NCBI GenBank assembly: GCA_009774655.1
Contig: VSOD01000285.1
Location: 1 to 5,674, forward strand
Length of the DNA: 5,674 nt
Direction: 5' to 3'
DNA from: Lachnospiraceae bacterium
GTDB lineage: Bacteria; Bacillota_A; Clostridia; Lachnospirales; Lachnospiraceae
Below the pieces are notes generated by a model. It ran no database searches and was not told the origin of the DNA. It saw nothing but the letters and a program-made list of their open reading frames with translations. Both the position numbers and the translations under genes were made by a program. The first letter of the stretch is position 1, and every line of letters starts with the position of its first letter. This document shows, piece by piece, positions 1 to 5,674 of the stretch.

Positions 1-88
1 ACTATAAGGAACGGAGTCGACGGTGGGAAAAATATAAAATATCAAATATTATTCCATGTAAATATATAAAAAGAGGAGAGGGCAGGAG
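1..88 (+). promoter_or_regulatory. AT-rich leader, probable promoter region of the cluster
   Basis: From about base 27 to base 70 the sequence is almost entirely A and T, in sharp contrast to the GC-rich genes that follow. This is typical of a promoter or upstream intergenic region. TATAAA-like hexamers occur at 33-38 and 65-70, but I see no convincing TTGACA-like partner 16-18 bases upstream of either, so no exact promoter is assigned. A likely ribosome site, AGAGGAG at 72-78, ends ten bases before the ATG at 89. A second AGGAG (84-88) touches the ATG and is too close to be the functional one. No upstream gene can be recognised in this stretch. Confidence 0.35.
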
Positions 89-1402
89 ATGTTCCTGGAT
101 CGAAAAGAAGGGAAAAAACTGCATAAGGGAAGCGTGCTGGTGGGGTATGACCTGGGAGAGCAGTATTCGCAGATCAGCTATTGTATCTACGGGCAGGAAG
201 ACGTGGATACGGTGGCTACCGTTGTGGGAACGAAGCAGTATAATATCCCGACTATGCTGTGTAAGCGAAAAGGTGTCAACCAGTGGTTTTACGGAAAAGA
301 AGCCGTAAAGAATGCCGGGGAGGAGGACATGGTGCCGGTGGAGGATCTTCTGGCACTGGCAGGGAAGGGTGAGGATATCGAGCTGGACGGGGAGTCCTAC
401 GATCCGGTGGCGCTGCTGACGCTCTTTGTCCGGCGCAGCATGGCGCTGATGAATTTTATCGCACCGGTAGAGAAGGTTGATGCGATCATGTTTACGGTGG
501 AGGAGCCGGATGACAGGATGGTGGAGATTCTGTCCCAGGTGTCGGCGAACATGGGACTTAGAACCTCCCATATCTATTTCCAGAGCCATACGGAGAGTTT
601 CTACGCCTTTGTCCTGCACCAGCCGGCGGAGCTCTGGTATCATCAGGTGATCGCCTGTGAACATGACGGGCTGCGGCTGAAGATCTACCGGATGGAATGC
701 AACAAGCGGACCACGCCGGTGGTGGTGCTGATCGAGGAACAGATGTATGAGACGCTTGTCATTCCGGGAGAGGATGAGGAGGAAACGCTGCGTCAGGACG
801 CGTATCAGCTGGCGGACGAAAGATTTCTGGGAATCCTGCAGTCCATGTGTGAGGGCAGGATGGTGTCTTCGGTCTACCTGCTGGGGGACGGTTTCCGTGC
901 CGGCTGGCAGGAGAGATCTTTGAAATTTCTCTGCCATAACAGGAGAGTTTTTCAGGGGAATAACCTGTTCAGCAGGGGCGCCTGTTATGGCCTGCTGGAG
1001 AAGCTGGAGCCGAGCGAGGAGGGCAAAAGCCATGTTTTCCTCGGGAAAGACATGTTGAAGGCCAACATCGGCATGCATGTGATGCGGCAGGGCAAAGAGT
1101 CCTACTATGCGCTTCTGGACGCGGGCGGTAACTGGTATGAACAGTATAAGGAATGCGACTTTCTGCTGACAAAAGAGAAACAGCTGCAGTTCGTGGTCAC
1201 GCCGCTTAACGGCAGAAACGCGGAGACGAAGGTGATTCCGCTGACGGACGGCGGCACGGACGGAGCGCCTTTTACACGCTATCATATGGAGATGAAGCTG
1301 GCGGCGCCTGATAAGGTGCTGGTCAAAGTAACGGATCTGGGATTCGGCGAGTTTTTTACACCCGGCGGCAGGGTCTGGGAGGAGTCTTTTCAGATAGGAT
1401 AA
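89..1402 (+). CDS. DUF5716-type protein with Hsp70/actin-like ATPase fold (inferred)
   Basis: This 437-residue protein resembles the DUF5716 proteins of Lachnospiraceae, by recall; their function is unknown to me. The order of motifs follows an Hsp70 nucleotide-binding domain. Residues 16-35 hold a phosphate-1-like strand turn (VGYDLG). Residues 53-72 match the 'IPS...GEEA' segment (IPTML...FYGKEA). Residues 129-138 and 143-177 match the 'DAVITVP' strand and the 'INEPTAAALAYG' helix (here QSHTESFYAFVLH). Residues 261-303 match the adenosine loop (VYLLGDG) and the 'ALGAA' helix (SRGACYGLL). The phosphate-2 site, normally DLGGGT, reads CEHDGL at 190-195, so ATP hydrolysis may be weak or absent. 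Residues about 312-437 look beta-rich, like an Hsp70 substrate-binding beta domain without the helical lid. No signal peptide or membrane segment is visible, so it is probably cytoplasmic. It is the first gene of the cluster. Family recall is fairly sure; the fold is inference. Confidence 0.85.
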   Translation: MFLDRKEGKKLHKGSVLVGYDLGEQYSQISYCIYGQEDVDTVATVVGTKQYNIPTMLCKRKGVNQWFYGKEAVKNAGEEDMVPVEDLLALAGKGEDIELDGESYDPVALLTLFVRRSMALMNFIAPVEKVDAIMFTVEEPDDRMVEILSQVSANMGLRTSHIYFQSHTESFYAFVLHQPAELWYHQVIACEHDGLRLKIYRMECNKRTTPVVVLIEEQMYETLVIPGEDEEETLRQDAYQLADERFLGILQSMCEGRMVSSVYLLGDGFRAGWQERSLKFLCHNRRVFQGNNLFSRGACYGLLEKLEPSEEGKSHVFLGKDMLKANIGMHVMRQGKESYYALLDAGGNWYEQYKECDFLLTKEKQLQFVVTPLNGRNAETKVIPLTDGGTDGAPFTRYHMEMKLAAPDKVLVKVTDLGFGEFFTPGGRVWEESFQIG

Positions 1403-1409
1403 ACGGCGG

Positions 1410-1422
1410 GCCGGGCGCCGGC
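1410..1422 (+). other. Small GC-rich inverted repeat in spacer
   Basis: GCCGG and CCGGC flank a three-base loop shortly after the stop codon at 1400-1402. No T-run follows, so it is not an intrinsic terminator. Given the high GC content of the spacer it may be chance. Confidence 0.25.
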
Positions 1423-1445
1423 AGTGAGAAAACGACAGATAAAAC

Positions 1446-1452
1446 AGGGTGG
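1446..1452 (+). promoter_or_regulatory. Weak ribosome site deciding the ATG at 1458
   Basis: AGGGTGG, an imperfect Shine-Dalgarno match, ends five bases before the ATG at 1458. An in-frame GTG at 1449 lies inside this purine stretch and would have no ribosome site of its own. The ATG is therefore the better start. Confidence 0.5.
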
Positions 1453-1457
1453 GAGCA

Positions 1458-2303
1458 ATGAGTCAGATCATATTAGGGACCGGCAGGTATGCCGGAAAAC
1501 CTTATTTTGTAGAAAAATTTTATATCAATCTGTATTCTGTGGAGGAATTATGCTATCTGCTGGTGGAGAAGGCGGAGATGCTTGATCAGGAGATCATGCT
1601 GAGAGAGCTGGTACAGTGGCTGGATGAAGAGTGCGGGTTAAACCAGCTGGCCCACGCCCTGTATTCTCTTTTGAATCAGAATGGTTCCACGGCGGCTTTT
1701 GCGGGTATCATATTAGAGTATGTGGGACTCTATCCGGCAGACGTGGTGCTGCGGACGGAGGAGATCATCCGGGGCAACGAGGGACTCGGCCCCTGTGAGC
1801 GCAGAAAGGCCAAAGCGGATTATATGCTGCAGAACGGAAGATATTACGGAGCGTTGAAGCAGTATTATGCGCTTCTTACCCAGCTTGGGGAGACGGACCG
1901 GGTTTTGACGGCGCAGGTACACCACAATATGGGCGTGGCCTATGCGAAGCTCTTTATGTTCCGGCAGGCGTCCGAGCGATTCCGGGAGGCCTTCGAGCTG
2001 GACGGGGCGAAGGAGAGTCTGGCCCTGTATCTGACTTCCGTGCGCATGTACTCTAAAGACAAGGAGTATGTGGCCTTTATAGCGGATCATCCGGAGTACC
2101 ACAATGCGTCGTTGCAGGTGGAGCGGCGGATCGAGCAGGCAGAGGGGCAGTTTGAGGCGACGGACGAGAACCGTATGCTGTTTACCCTGCAGGTGTTCCG
2201 GGAGGAAGGCAGCAGCCTGATCGGAAACGAGACGCCCTATTATCAGGAGATCGAGCGGCTGACGGCAGAGTTGAAAGGCAGATACAGAGAGTATGTATCG
2301 TAG
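1458..2303 (+). CDS. Helical TPR-like protein of unknown function
   Basis: The 281-residue protein has no signal peptide or membrane segment and is probably cytoplasmic. Its N-terminal part (about 20-100) is a run of predicted helices beginning with FYINLYSVEELCYLL. The centre carries TPR-like helix pairs. One spans about 116-142, with the spacing of small and aromatic residues around NGRYYGALKQYY. A clearer one spans 152-182 (NMGVAYAKL...ASERFREAFELD), which fits the TPR pattern G-AY, F--A, F--A closely. Residues 183-197 could start a further repeat. The C-terminal third is charged and helical. TPR domains bind peptides or partner proteins and commonly act as Hsp70 adaptors, which fits the Hsp70-like gene 55 bases upstream. 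The start is the ATG at 1458 rather than the GTG at 1449. I do not recognise a named family; the TPR call rests on pattern reading. Confidence 0.85.
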   Translation: MSQIILGTGRYAGKPYFVEKFYINLYSVEELCYLLVEKAEMLDQEIMLRELVQWLDEECGLNQLAHALYSLLNQNGSTAAFAGIILEYVGLYPADVVLRTEEIIRGNEGLGPCERRKAKADYMLQNGRYYGALKQYYALLTQLGETDRVLTAQVHHNMGVAYAKLFMFRQASERFREAFELDGAKESLALYLTSVRMYSKDKEYVAFIADHPEYHNASLQVERRIEQAEGQFEATDENRMLFTLQVFREEGSSLIGNETPYYQEIERLTAELKGRYREYVS

Positions 2304-2305
2304 GT

Positions 2306-2336
2306 GGCCGTGCGTTTGCTGTAACGCGTGACGGCC
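2306..2336 (+). other. Imperfect stem-loop between two genes
   Basis: GGCCGT (2306-2311) pairs with ACGGCC (2331-2336), and GCGTT (2312-2316) pairs with AACGC (2323-2327). This gives eleven base pairs with a three-base bulge (GTG, 2328-2330) and a six-base loop. It starts two bases after the stop codon at 2301-2303. A run of seven A follows at 2341-2347 rather than T, so it should not terminate transcription on the + strand. It could be an mRNA processing or stability element. Confidence 0.45.
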
Positions 2337-2366
2337 GGTTAAAAAAACAGACAGGCGGAAAAGACG

Positions 2367-3560
2367 ATGGGATTGATCAAAAAGTTAAGAGACAGGTTTC
2401 GGAAAAAAGAATGGGAAGAGGAATATGACGACACATGGAGTGACGCGGAAGATATCAGTGAAGTAAACTATGATGACAAAACGCAGAGAACCGATTATGT
2501 CAAAGACTGTCTGGAGCGGATGGCGGACGCCACGAAGGAGCTGGAGAATCTTTCTTATGAGTATGATATGGTCACGTCTTACTTAAAGGATATGGAGGAG
2601 ATCGAGGCGCTTCCGGAGGAAGAGAGCAGCCAGTTGAAGGAATGCGCCATGCGGGTGGCCGAGCTGCAGGACAGCAAGGCGGACTTCATGGAGCGGGCGC
2701 GTAAGATCACCGATGAGCAGTATTATCATATGGAGCGGATTGCGGACGAGGTGGAGGAAGGCTATGAGAAGCTCAGCGAGGCGGAAGAGTATCAGGGGCG
2801 GATCAAGCAGGATCTTGGCCGTTTGGACGGTGAGAAGCATGCCTACCTGTACCGTAAAAGCGAAGTGATGAACCTGATTGCCGATACAAGAGGGATGGCG
2901 ATCATCTGTGTGGCAGCGCTGGGGCTCTGCGTGGTGCTGCTTTTGCTTCTGCAGTTTTTCCTGGATATGGATACGAGGGCCGGATATCTGCTGACGGCCG
3001 GTGCGGCGGCGACGGCGATCACGGTCATCTACATCAAGCATCTGGATGCCAGACAGGAGCTTCGCCGGGTGGAGAATGGCATCAACAAGATCATTCTTCT
3101 GCAGAATAAAGTGAAGATCCGCTATGTCAACAATACCAACCTGCTGGAATATCTGCAGCTTAAGTACGGGGTAAGCAGCGCCCAGGAGCTGATCGACATG
3201 TGGGAGAACTACAAGGCGGAACGCAAAGAACGGGAGAATATGCGGAAGGCGGAAAGAGACCTGGATCAGAATGAGCGGGAACTGCTGCAGATGCTGAAAT
3301 GCTACCAGATCAAGGATCCGGCCATATGGCTGCATCAGACGGAAGCGATCCTGGACCGGAAAGAGATGGTGGAGATCCGGCATAATCTGATCGTCAGAAG
3401 GCAGTCCCTGCGCCGCAGGATGGATTACAACAAGGAAGTGGTGGCAGGCGGCTCCCAGCAGGAGATCAAAGCGCTGGTGGAAAAATATCCGCAGTACGCG
3501 AAAGAGGTCATGAAATATGTGGAGGAGTATGAAAAGAAATATCAGAATGAGGAGAGGTAA
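2367..3560 (+). CDS. Acidic coiled-coil protein with central membrane hairpin
   Basis: The start ATG at 2367 follows AGGCGG (2353-2358) at good spacing. The 397-residue protein opens with a basic, amphipathic stretch (LIKKLRDRFRKK, 3-14), followed by an acidic tract (16-37). A long charged helical region (about 44-165) has heptad-like spacing typical of a coiled coil. Two hydrophobic segments follow, about 177-199 (AALGLCVVLLLLLQFFL) and 206-223 (GYLLTAGAAATAITVIYI), separated by only a short turn (DMDTR). A second charged helical region fills 225-397. Both long arms should lie on the same side of the membrane, most simply in the cytoplasm, with a tiny external loop. This suggests a membrane-anchored scaffold. 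It sits 63 bases after the TPR-like gene and is probably cotranscribed with it. No enzymatic motif and no named family is recognised. Confidence 0.85.
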   Translation: MGLIKKLRDRFRKKEWEEEYDDTWSDAEDISEVNYDDKTQRTDYVKDCLERMADATKELENLSYEYDMVTSYLKDMEEIEALPEEESSQLKECAMRVAELQDSKADFMERARKITDEQYYHMERIADEVEEGYEKLSEAEEYQGRIKQDLGRLDGEKHAYLYRKSEVMNLIADTRGMAIICVAALGLCVVLLLLLQFFLDMDTRAGYLLTAGAAATAITVIYIKHLDARQELRRVENGINKIILLQNKVKIRYVNNTNLLEYLQLKYGVSSAQELIDMWENYKAERKERENMRKAERDLDQNERELLQMLKCYQIKDPAIWLHQTEAILDRKEMVEIRHNLIVRRQSLRRRMDYNKEVVAGGSQQEIKALVEKYPQYAKEVMKYVEEYEKKYQNEER

Positions 3561-3584
3561 GACAGGCACGGCACAGGCGCCGGC

Positions 3585-3664
3585 GGGATACAGACGGTAA
3601 TGAGTACAGGCAGCAGTGAGTACGGACGGCAGTGAACGCAGGCAGCAGTGAATACAGGCGGCAG
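3585..3664 (+). repeat. Imperfect 16-bp tandem repeat upstream of purB
   Basis: Four consecutive 16-base units occupy 3601-3616, 3617-3632, 3633-3648 and 3649-3664. They follow the consensus TGARTACAGGCRGCAG with 16, 14, 14 and 16 matches. A more decayed unit precedes them at 3585-3600 (11 of 16). Because the period is not a multiple of three and each clear unit begins with TGA, the array stops translation in all three + frames. The opposite strand lacks these stops, which explains long spurious minus-strand reading frames across it. The array fills most of the 137-base spacer, which holds no other gene. Its role is unknown. Confidence 0.8.
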
Positions 3665-3697
3665 TAAGACGTCGGGGAAGATGGAGGAGAATATAAC

Positions 3698-5149
3698 ATG
3701 AGCACAGACAGATATGTGAGTCCGTTGTCGGAACGGTATGCGAGTAAGGAAATGCAGTATATCTTTTCACCGGATATGAAATTTTGTACGTGGCGTAAAC
3801 TTTGGATCGCGCTGGCGGAGACGGAAATGGAGCTGGGACTGAGCCAGAACGGTCAGCCGGTCATCACACAGGAACAGATCGACGAGCTGAAGGCCCATGC
3901 GGAGGATATCAACTATGAGGTGGCCAGGGAGCGGGAGAAGGAAGTGCGGCATGATGTGATGAGTCATGTCTATGCTTACGGCCTGCAGTGTCCGAAGGCG
4001 GCAGGGATCATTCATCTGGGCGCCACATCCTGCTATGTGGGCGACAACACGGATATCATTGTGATGACGGAGGCGCTCCGTCTGGTGAAGAAGAAGCTGG
4101 TGAATGTGATCGCCGGGCTTGCCGGGTTTGCACAGAAGTACAAAGAGCTTCCGACCCTTGCCTTCACACATTTCCAGCCGGCCCAGCCTACGACGGTGGG
4201 CAAGCGGGCGACACTCTGGGCGCAGGAATTCTGCCTCGATCTGGAGGATCTTGACTATGTACTCTCGACGATGAAGCTGCTCGGATCCAAGGGCACCACC
4301 GGCACGCAGGCTTCTTTCCTCGAGCTGTTTAACGGGGATCAGGAGACCATCGACAGGATAGACCCGATGATCGCAGAGAAGATGGGATTTAAGGAGTGCT
4401 GTCCGGTGTCGGGACAGACCTATTCCCGGAAGGTGGACACGAGAGTCTGCAATGTTCTGGCGGGGATCGCGGCATCCGCCCACAAGATGTCCAATGATAT
4501 CCGGCTGCTGCAGCACTTGAAAGAGGTGGAGGAGCCTTTCGAGAAGAATCAGATCGGTTCTTCGGCCATGGCATACAAGCGGAACCCGATGCGGAGCGAA
4601 CGGATCGCGTCTCTTGCCCGCTATGTGATGGTGGATGCGCTTAATCCGGCCATCACCTCTGCGACCCAGTGGTTTGAGCGGACGCTTGATGATTCCGCCA
4701 ACAAGAGACTGTCGATCCCGGAAGCCTTCCTGGCGGTGGACGGTATACTGGATCTGTGCCTGAATGTGGTGGACGGCCTGGTGGTATATGACAAGGTGAT
4801 CACGAAGCGGCTTATGAGCGAGCTGCCTTTTATGGCGACGGAGAATATTATGATGGATGCGGTGAAGCTGGGCGGCAACAGGCAGGAGCTGCATGAGAAG
4901 ATCAGAGAACTGTCCATGGAGGCAGGCGCCCATGTGAAGCGTGACGGCAGAGAGAATGATCTGCTGGAGCTGATCGCGGCAGATCCGGCCTTCCATCTGA
5001 CAAAAGAAGAACTGCAGCAGACGATGGATCCGTCAAAGTATGTAGGACGGGCGCCGCTGCAGGTCGAGAAGTTCCTGGAAGAGGTGGTGCGGCCGATTCT
5101 GGAGGAGAATAAAGAACTGCTGGGCGTGACGGCTCAGATCAACGTGTAG
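3698..5149 (+). CDS. purB: Adenylosuccinate lyase
   Basis: This enzyme splits fumarate from SAICAR in IMP synthesis and from adenylosuccinate in AMP formation; it is a cytoplasmic homotetramer of the fumarase/aspartase superfamily. The 483-residue protein is complete. Visible motifs are RHDVMSHV (84-91), HLGATS (106-111) and THFQPAQPTT (157-166), whose H158 lies at the position of the family's catalytic histidine. The fumarate lyase signature GSSAMAYKRNP (287-297) holds the flexible-loop serines S288 and S289. The blocks MRSERI, WFERTLDDSAN (325-335), ELPFMATENI and GRAPLQVEKFLEE closely match the vertebrate enzyme as I recall it. This places the protein in the human-like branch rather than the shorter Bacillus subtilis type. 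The signature has alanine at 292 where the human sequence has proline. The start ATG is preceded by GGAGGA (3683-3688) with nine bases between. No purine riboswitch or PurR-box-like site is seen upstream. Confidence 0.97.
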   Translation: MSTDRYVSPLSERYASKEMQYIFSPDMKFCTWRKLWIALAETEMELGLSQNGQPVITQEQIDELKAHAEDINYEVAREREKEVRHDVMSHVYAYGLQCPKAAGIIHLGATSCYVGDNTDIIVMTEALRLVKKKLVNVIAGLAGFAQKYKELPTLAFTHFQPAQPTTVGKRATLWAQEFCLDLEDLDYVLSTMKLLGSKGTTGTQASFLELFNGDQETIDRIDPMIAEKMGFKECCPVSGQTYSRKVDTRVCNVLAGIAASAHKMSNDIRLLQHLKEVEEPFEKNQIGSSAMAYKRNPMRSERIASLARYVMVDALNPAITSATQWFERTLDDSANKRLSIPEAFLAVDGILDLCLNVVDGLVVYDKVITKRLMSELPFMATENIMMDAVKLGGNRQELHEKIRELSMEAGAHVKRDGRENDLLELIAADPAFHLTKEELQQTMDPSKYVGRAPLQVEKFLEEVVRPILEENKELLGVTAQINV

Positions 5150-5154
5150 TGGAC

Positions 5155-5174
5155 GACAGCTGGTGACAGCCGGT
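5155..5174 (+). repeat. Short tandem 10-bp direct repeat after purB
   Basis: GACAGCTGGT and GACAGCCGGT stand head to tail, nine of ten bases identical, six bases after the purB stop codon. A further GACAG lies at 5179-5183. It is too short for a function to be assigned. Confidence 0.4.
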
Positions 5175-5181
5175 AATTGAC

Positions 5182-5187
5182 AGAGGA
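5182..5187 (+). promoter_or_regulatory. Ribosome site supporting the GTG start at 5196
   Basis: AGAGGA ends eight bases before the GTG at 5196. The next in-frame candidates are a TTG at 5205 and an ATG at 5241. The ATG has no properly spaced ribosome site and would remove the basic part of the signal peptide, so the GTG is preferred. Confidence 0.55.
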
Positions 5188-5195
5188 AAAAGCAG

Positions 5196-5674
5196 GTGCA
5201 GGCATTGCGAAAGAGGAATACATGGCGCAAATACATAGGGATGGTGACTGCCGTTGCGGCACTGTGTGCCGGTTTGCGCATGTCTGCGGCGGCGAAGGAG
5301 GAAACCGCAGAGGCGGCAGCGGATGCGGACCGGCAGGTGCGGGCGGCGTATGAGGAGTACCAGGGGCGGCTGAACGGGATCACGCGGCGGGCCCAGATCG
5401 CGGACAGCGGATTTCGTGTGATCGAGGATCAGATCTTTCCGCTGGAGACGGACTGCTACGGGGAGATCATGCTGGTGCCAGCCATGGAAGAGCGGTATCA
5501 GAGGCTGGCACTTTTTTTTACGAAGGAAGACGGCACCGTGGTGTACCGGACGGATCAGCTGGCGGCCAACAGCTGGCACGTGGGCACGCTTAAACAGCCG
5601 GTGGAGGAGATCGGAGCCGTGTCTGTTGAGGATATGAACCCGGCCAGGCGGGAGGGATTAGGTCGGAAAGTTTA
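5196..5674 (+). CDS. Exported protein of unknown function, 3' end outside the window
   Basis: The reading frame is open from the GTG at 5196 to the right edge, giving 159 codons plus two bases. The first 33 residues form a signal peptide: a basic start (RKRNTWRK), a hydrophobic core (MVTAVAALCAGL) and an AAA site near 31-33 before KEE. The mature part begins with a charged, probably helical stretch (about 34-65). It continues into alternating hydrophobic and polar residues (about 72-145) that look like a beta-rich extracytoplasmic domain, with ETDCYGEIMLVPA and VVYRTDQL as examples. I do not recognise a family. The start lies 46 bases after purB, with no terminator between them, so readthrough from purB is likely. 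The unusual feature is a terminator-like stem-loop with eight T inside the gene (5475-5519). The last residues (RREGLGRKV) are charged and may reflect sequence quality at the edge. Confidence 0.75.
   Translation, partial: MQALRKRNTWRKYIGMVTAVAALCAGLRMSAAAKEETAEAAADADRQVRAAYEEYQGRLNGITRRAQIADSGFRVIEDQIFPLETDCYGEIMLVPAMEERYQRLALFFTKEDGTVVYRTDQLAANSWHVGTLKQPVEEIGAVSVEDMNPARREGLGRKV
5475..5519 (+). terminator. Intrinsic terminator-like stem-loop inside a coding region
   Basis: GTGCCAGCC (5475-5483) is exactly complementary to GGCTGGCAC (5503-5511). The nine-base-pair stem has a 19-base loop and is followed at once by eight T (5512-5519), the layout of a factor-independent terminator on the + strand. 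The T-run encodes part of Leu-Phe-Phe (residues 106-108) of the exported protein. An upstream GCTGG (5471-5475) can pair with CCAGC (5478-5482) as a small competing hairpin. Translating ribosomes would be expected to disrupt the stem. It may act only when translation fails, or it may be a coincidence; the long loop lowers its predicted strength. Confidence 0.5.

Noticed and set aside
2..1285. Long minus-strand reading frame opposite the DUF5716-type gene
   Set aside because: It lies antisense to a gene with a good ribosome site and family resemblance. Its product is rich in His, Arg, Leu and Gln, as expected for the complement of GC-rich clostridial codons.
1449..1457. GTG start nine bases upstream of the chosen ATG of the TPR-like gene
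   Set aside because: The GTG is part of the purine-rich ribosome site and lacks a site of its own. The ATG at 1458 is better placed.
3585..3664. CRISPR array
   Set aside because: The 16-base units are directly adjacent without unique spacers, and no cas-like gene is present.
3561..3697. Purine riboswitch or PurR operator upstream of purB
   Set aside because: No conserved purine-riboswitch loop sequences or CCGAAC-type PurBox pair are visible. The spacer is dominated by the tandem repeat.
2583..3770. Long minus-strand reading frame across the coiled-coil gene, the repeat spacer and the start of purB
   Set aside because: It stays open only because the 16-bp repeat has no stops on that strand. 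It is antisense to two supported genes and resembles no protein I know.
3988..4254. 88-residue + strand frame inside purB
   Set aside because: It is out of frame within purB and has no independent ribosome site or recognisable product.
3767..4996. Long minus-strand reading frame opposite purB
   Set aside because: It is fully antisense to a clear adenylosuccinate lyase, with the composition of a codon shadow.
5256..5267. Lipoprotein signal around Cys24 of the exported protein
   Set aside because: The residues before the cysteine are A-A-L. Leucine at the position just before Cys does not fit the lipobox, while an ordinary AAA cleavage site lies further on.
5511..5520. Programmed frameshift or transcript slippage at T8
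   Set aside because: The zero frame stays open through the run to the window edge, and no downstream alternative product is visible. The run is better explained as part of the terminator-like element, though slippage cannot be excluded.
5640..5674. Frameshift or contig-edge error at the end of the exported gene
   Set aside because: The residues after EDMN turn strongly charged, which raised suspicion, but no homologue is at hand to show the expected sequence and the frame is still open.

Overview
The window is a compact, co-directional bacterial gene cluster. All five genes lie on the + strand with short spacers, and no factor-independent terminator lies between them. The GC-rich coding style, the strong AGGAGG-type ribosome sites and the family resemblances of the proteins point to Clostridia, most likely Lachnospiraceae (Bacillota). 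This taxonomic reading comes from protein recall, not from a database search.

Layout. Bases 1-88 are a strikingly AT-rich leader. At 89-1402 lies a DUF5716-type protein. I read it as an Hsp70/actin-like nucleotide-binding module followed by a beta-rich C-terminal domain. At 1458-2303 lies a helical, TPR-like protein. At 2367-3560 lies an acidic coiled-coil protein with a central two-helix membrane hairpin. A 137-base spacer (3561-3697) carries an imperfect 16-bp tandem repeat. At 3698-5149 lies purB (adenylosuccinate lyase) of the type that also includes the human enzyme. At 5196 a GTG-started gene for an exported protein begins and runs off the right edge. It contains an in-gene stem-loop followed by eight T residues that looks like an intrinsic terminator.

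How the genes may work together. purB is a housekeeping gene of purine synthesis and AMP formation. The three genes upstream look like a functional set: an Hsp70-like protein with a changed phosphate-binding loop, a TPR protein of the kind that often serves as a chaperone adaptor, and a membrane-anchored coiled-coil protein. The candidate undescribed system is therefore a small membrane-associated chaperone-like or scaffold module. Its function is inferred from architecture only. The most concrete sequence-level oddities are the intragenic terminator-like element and the 16-bp repeat in front of purB.
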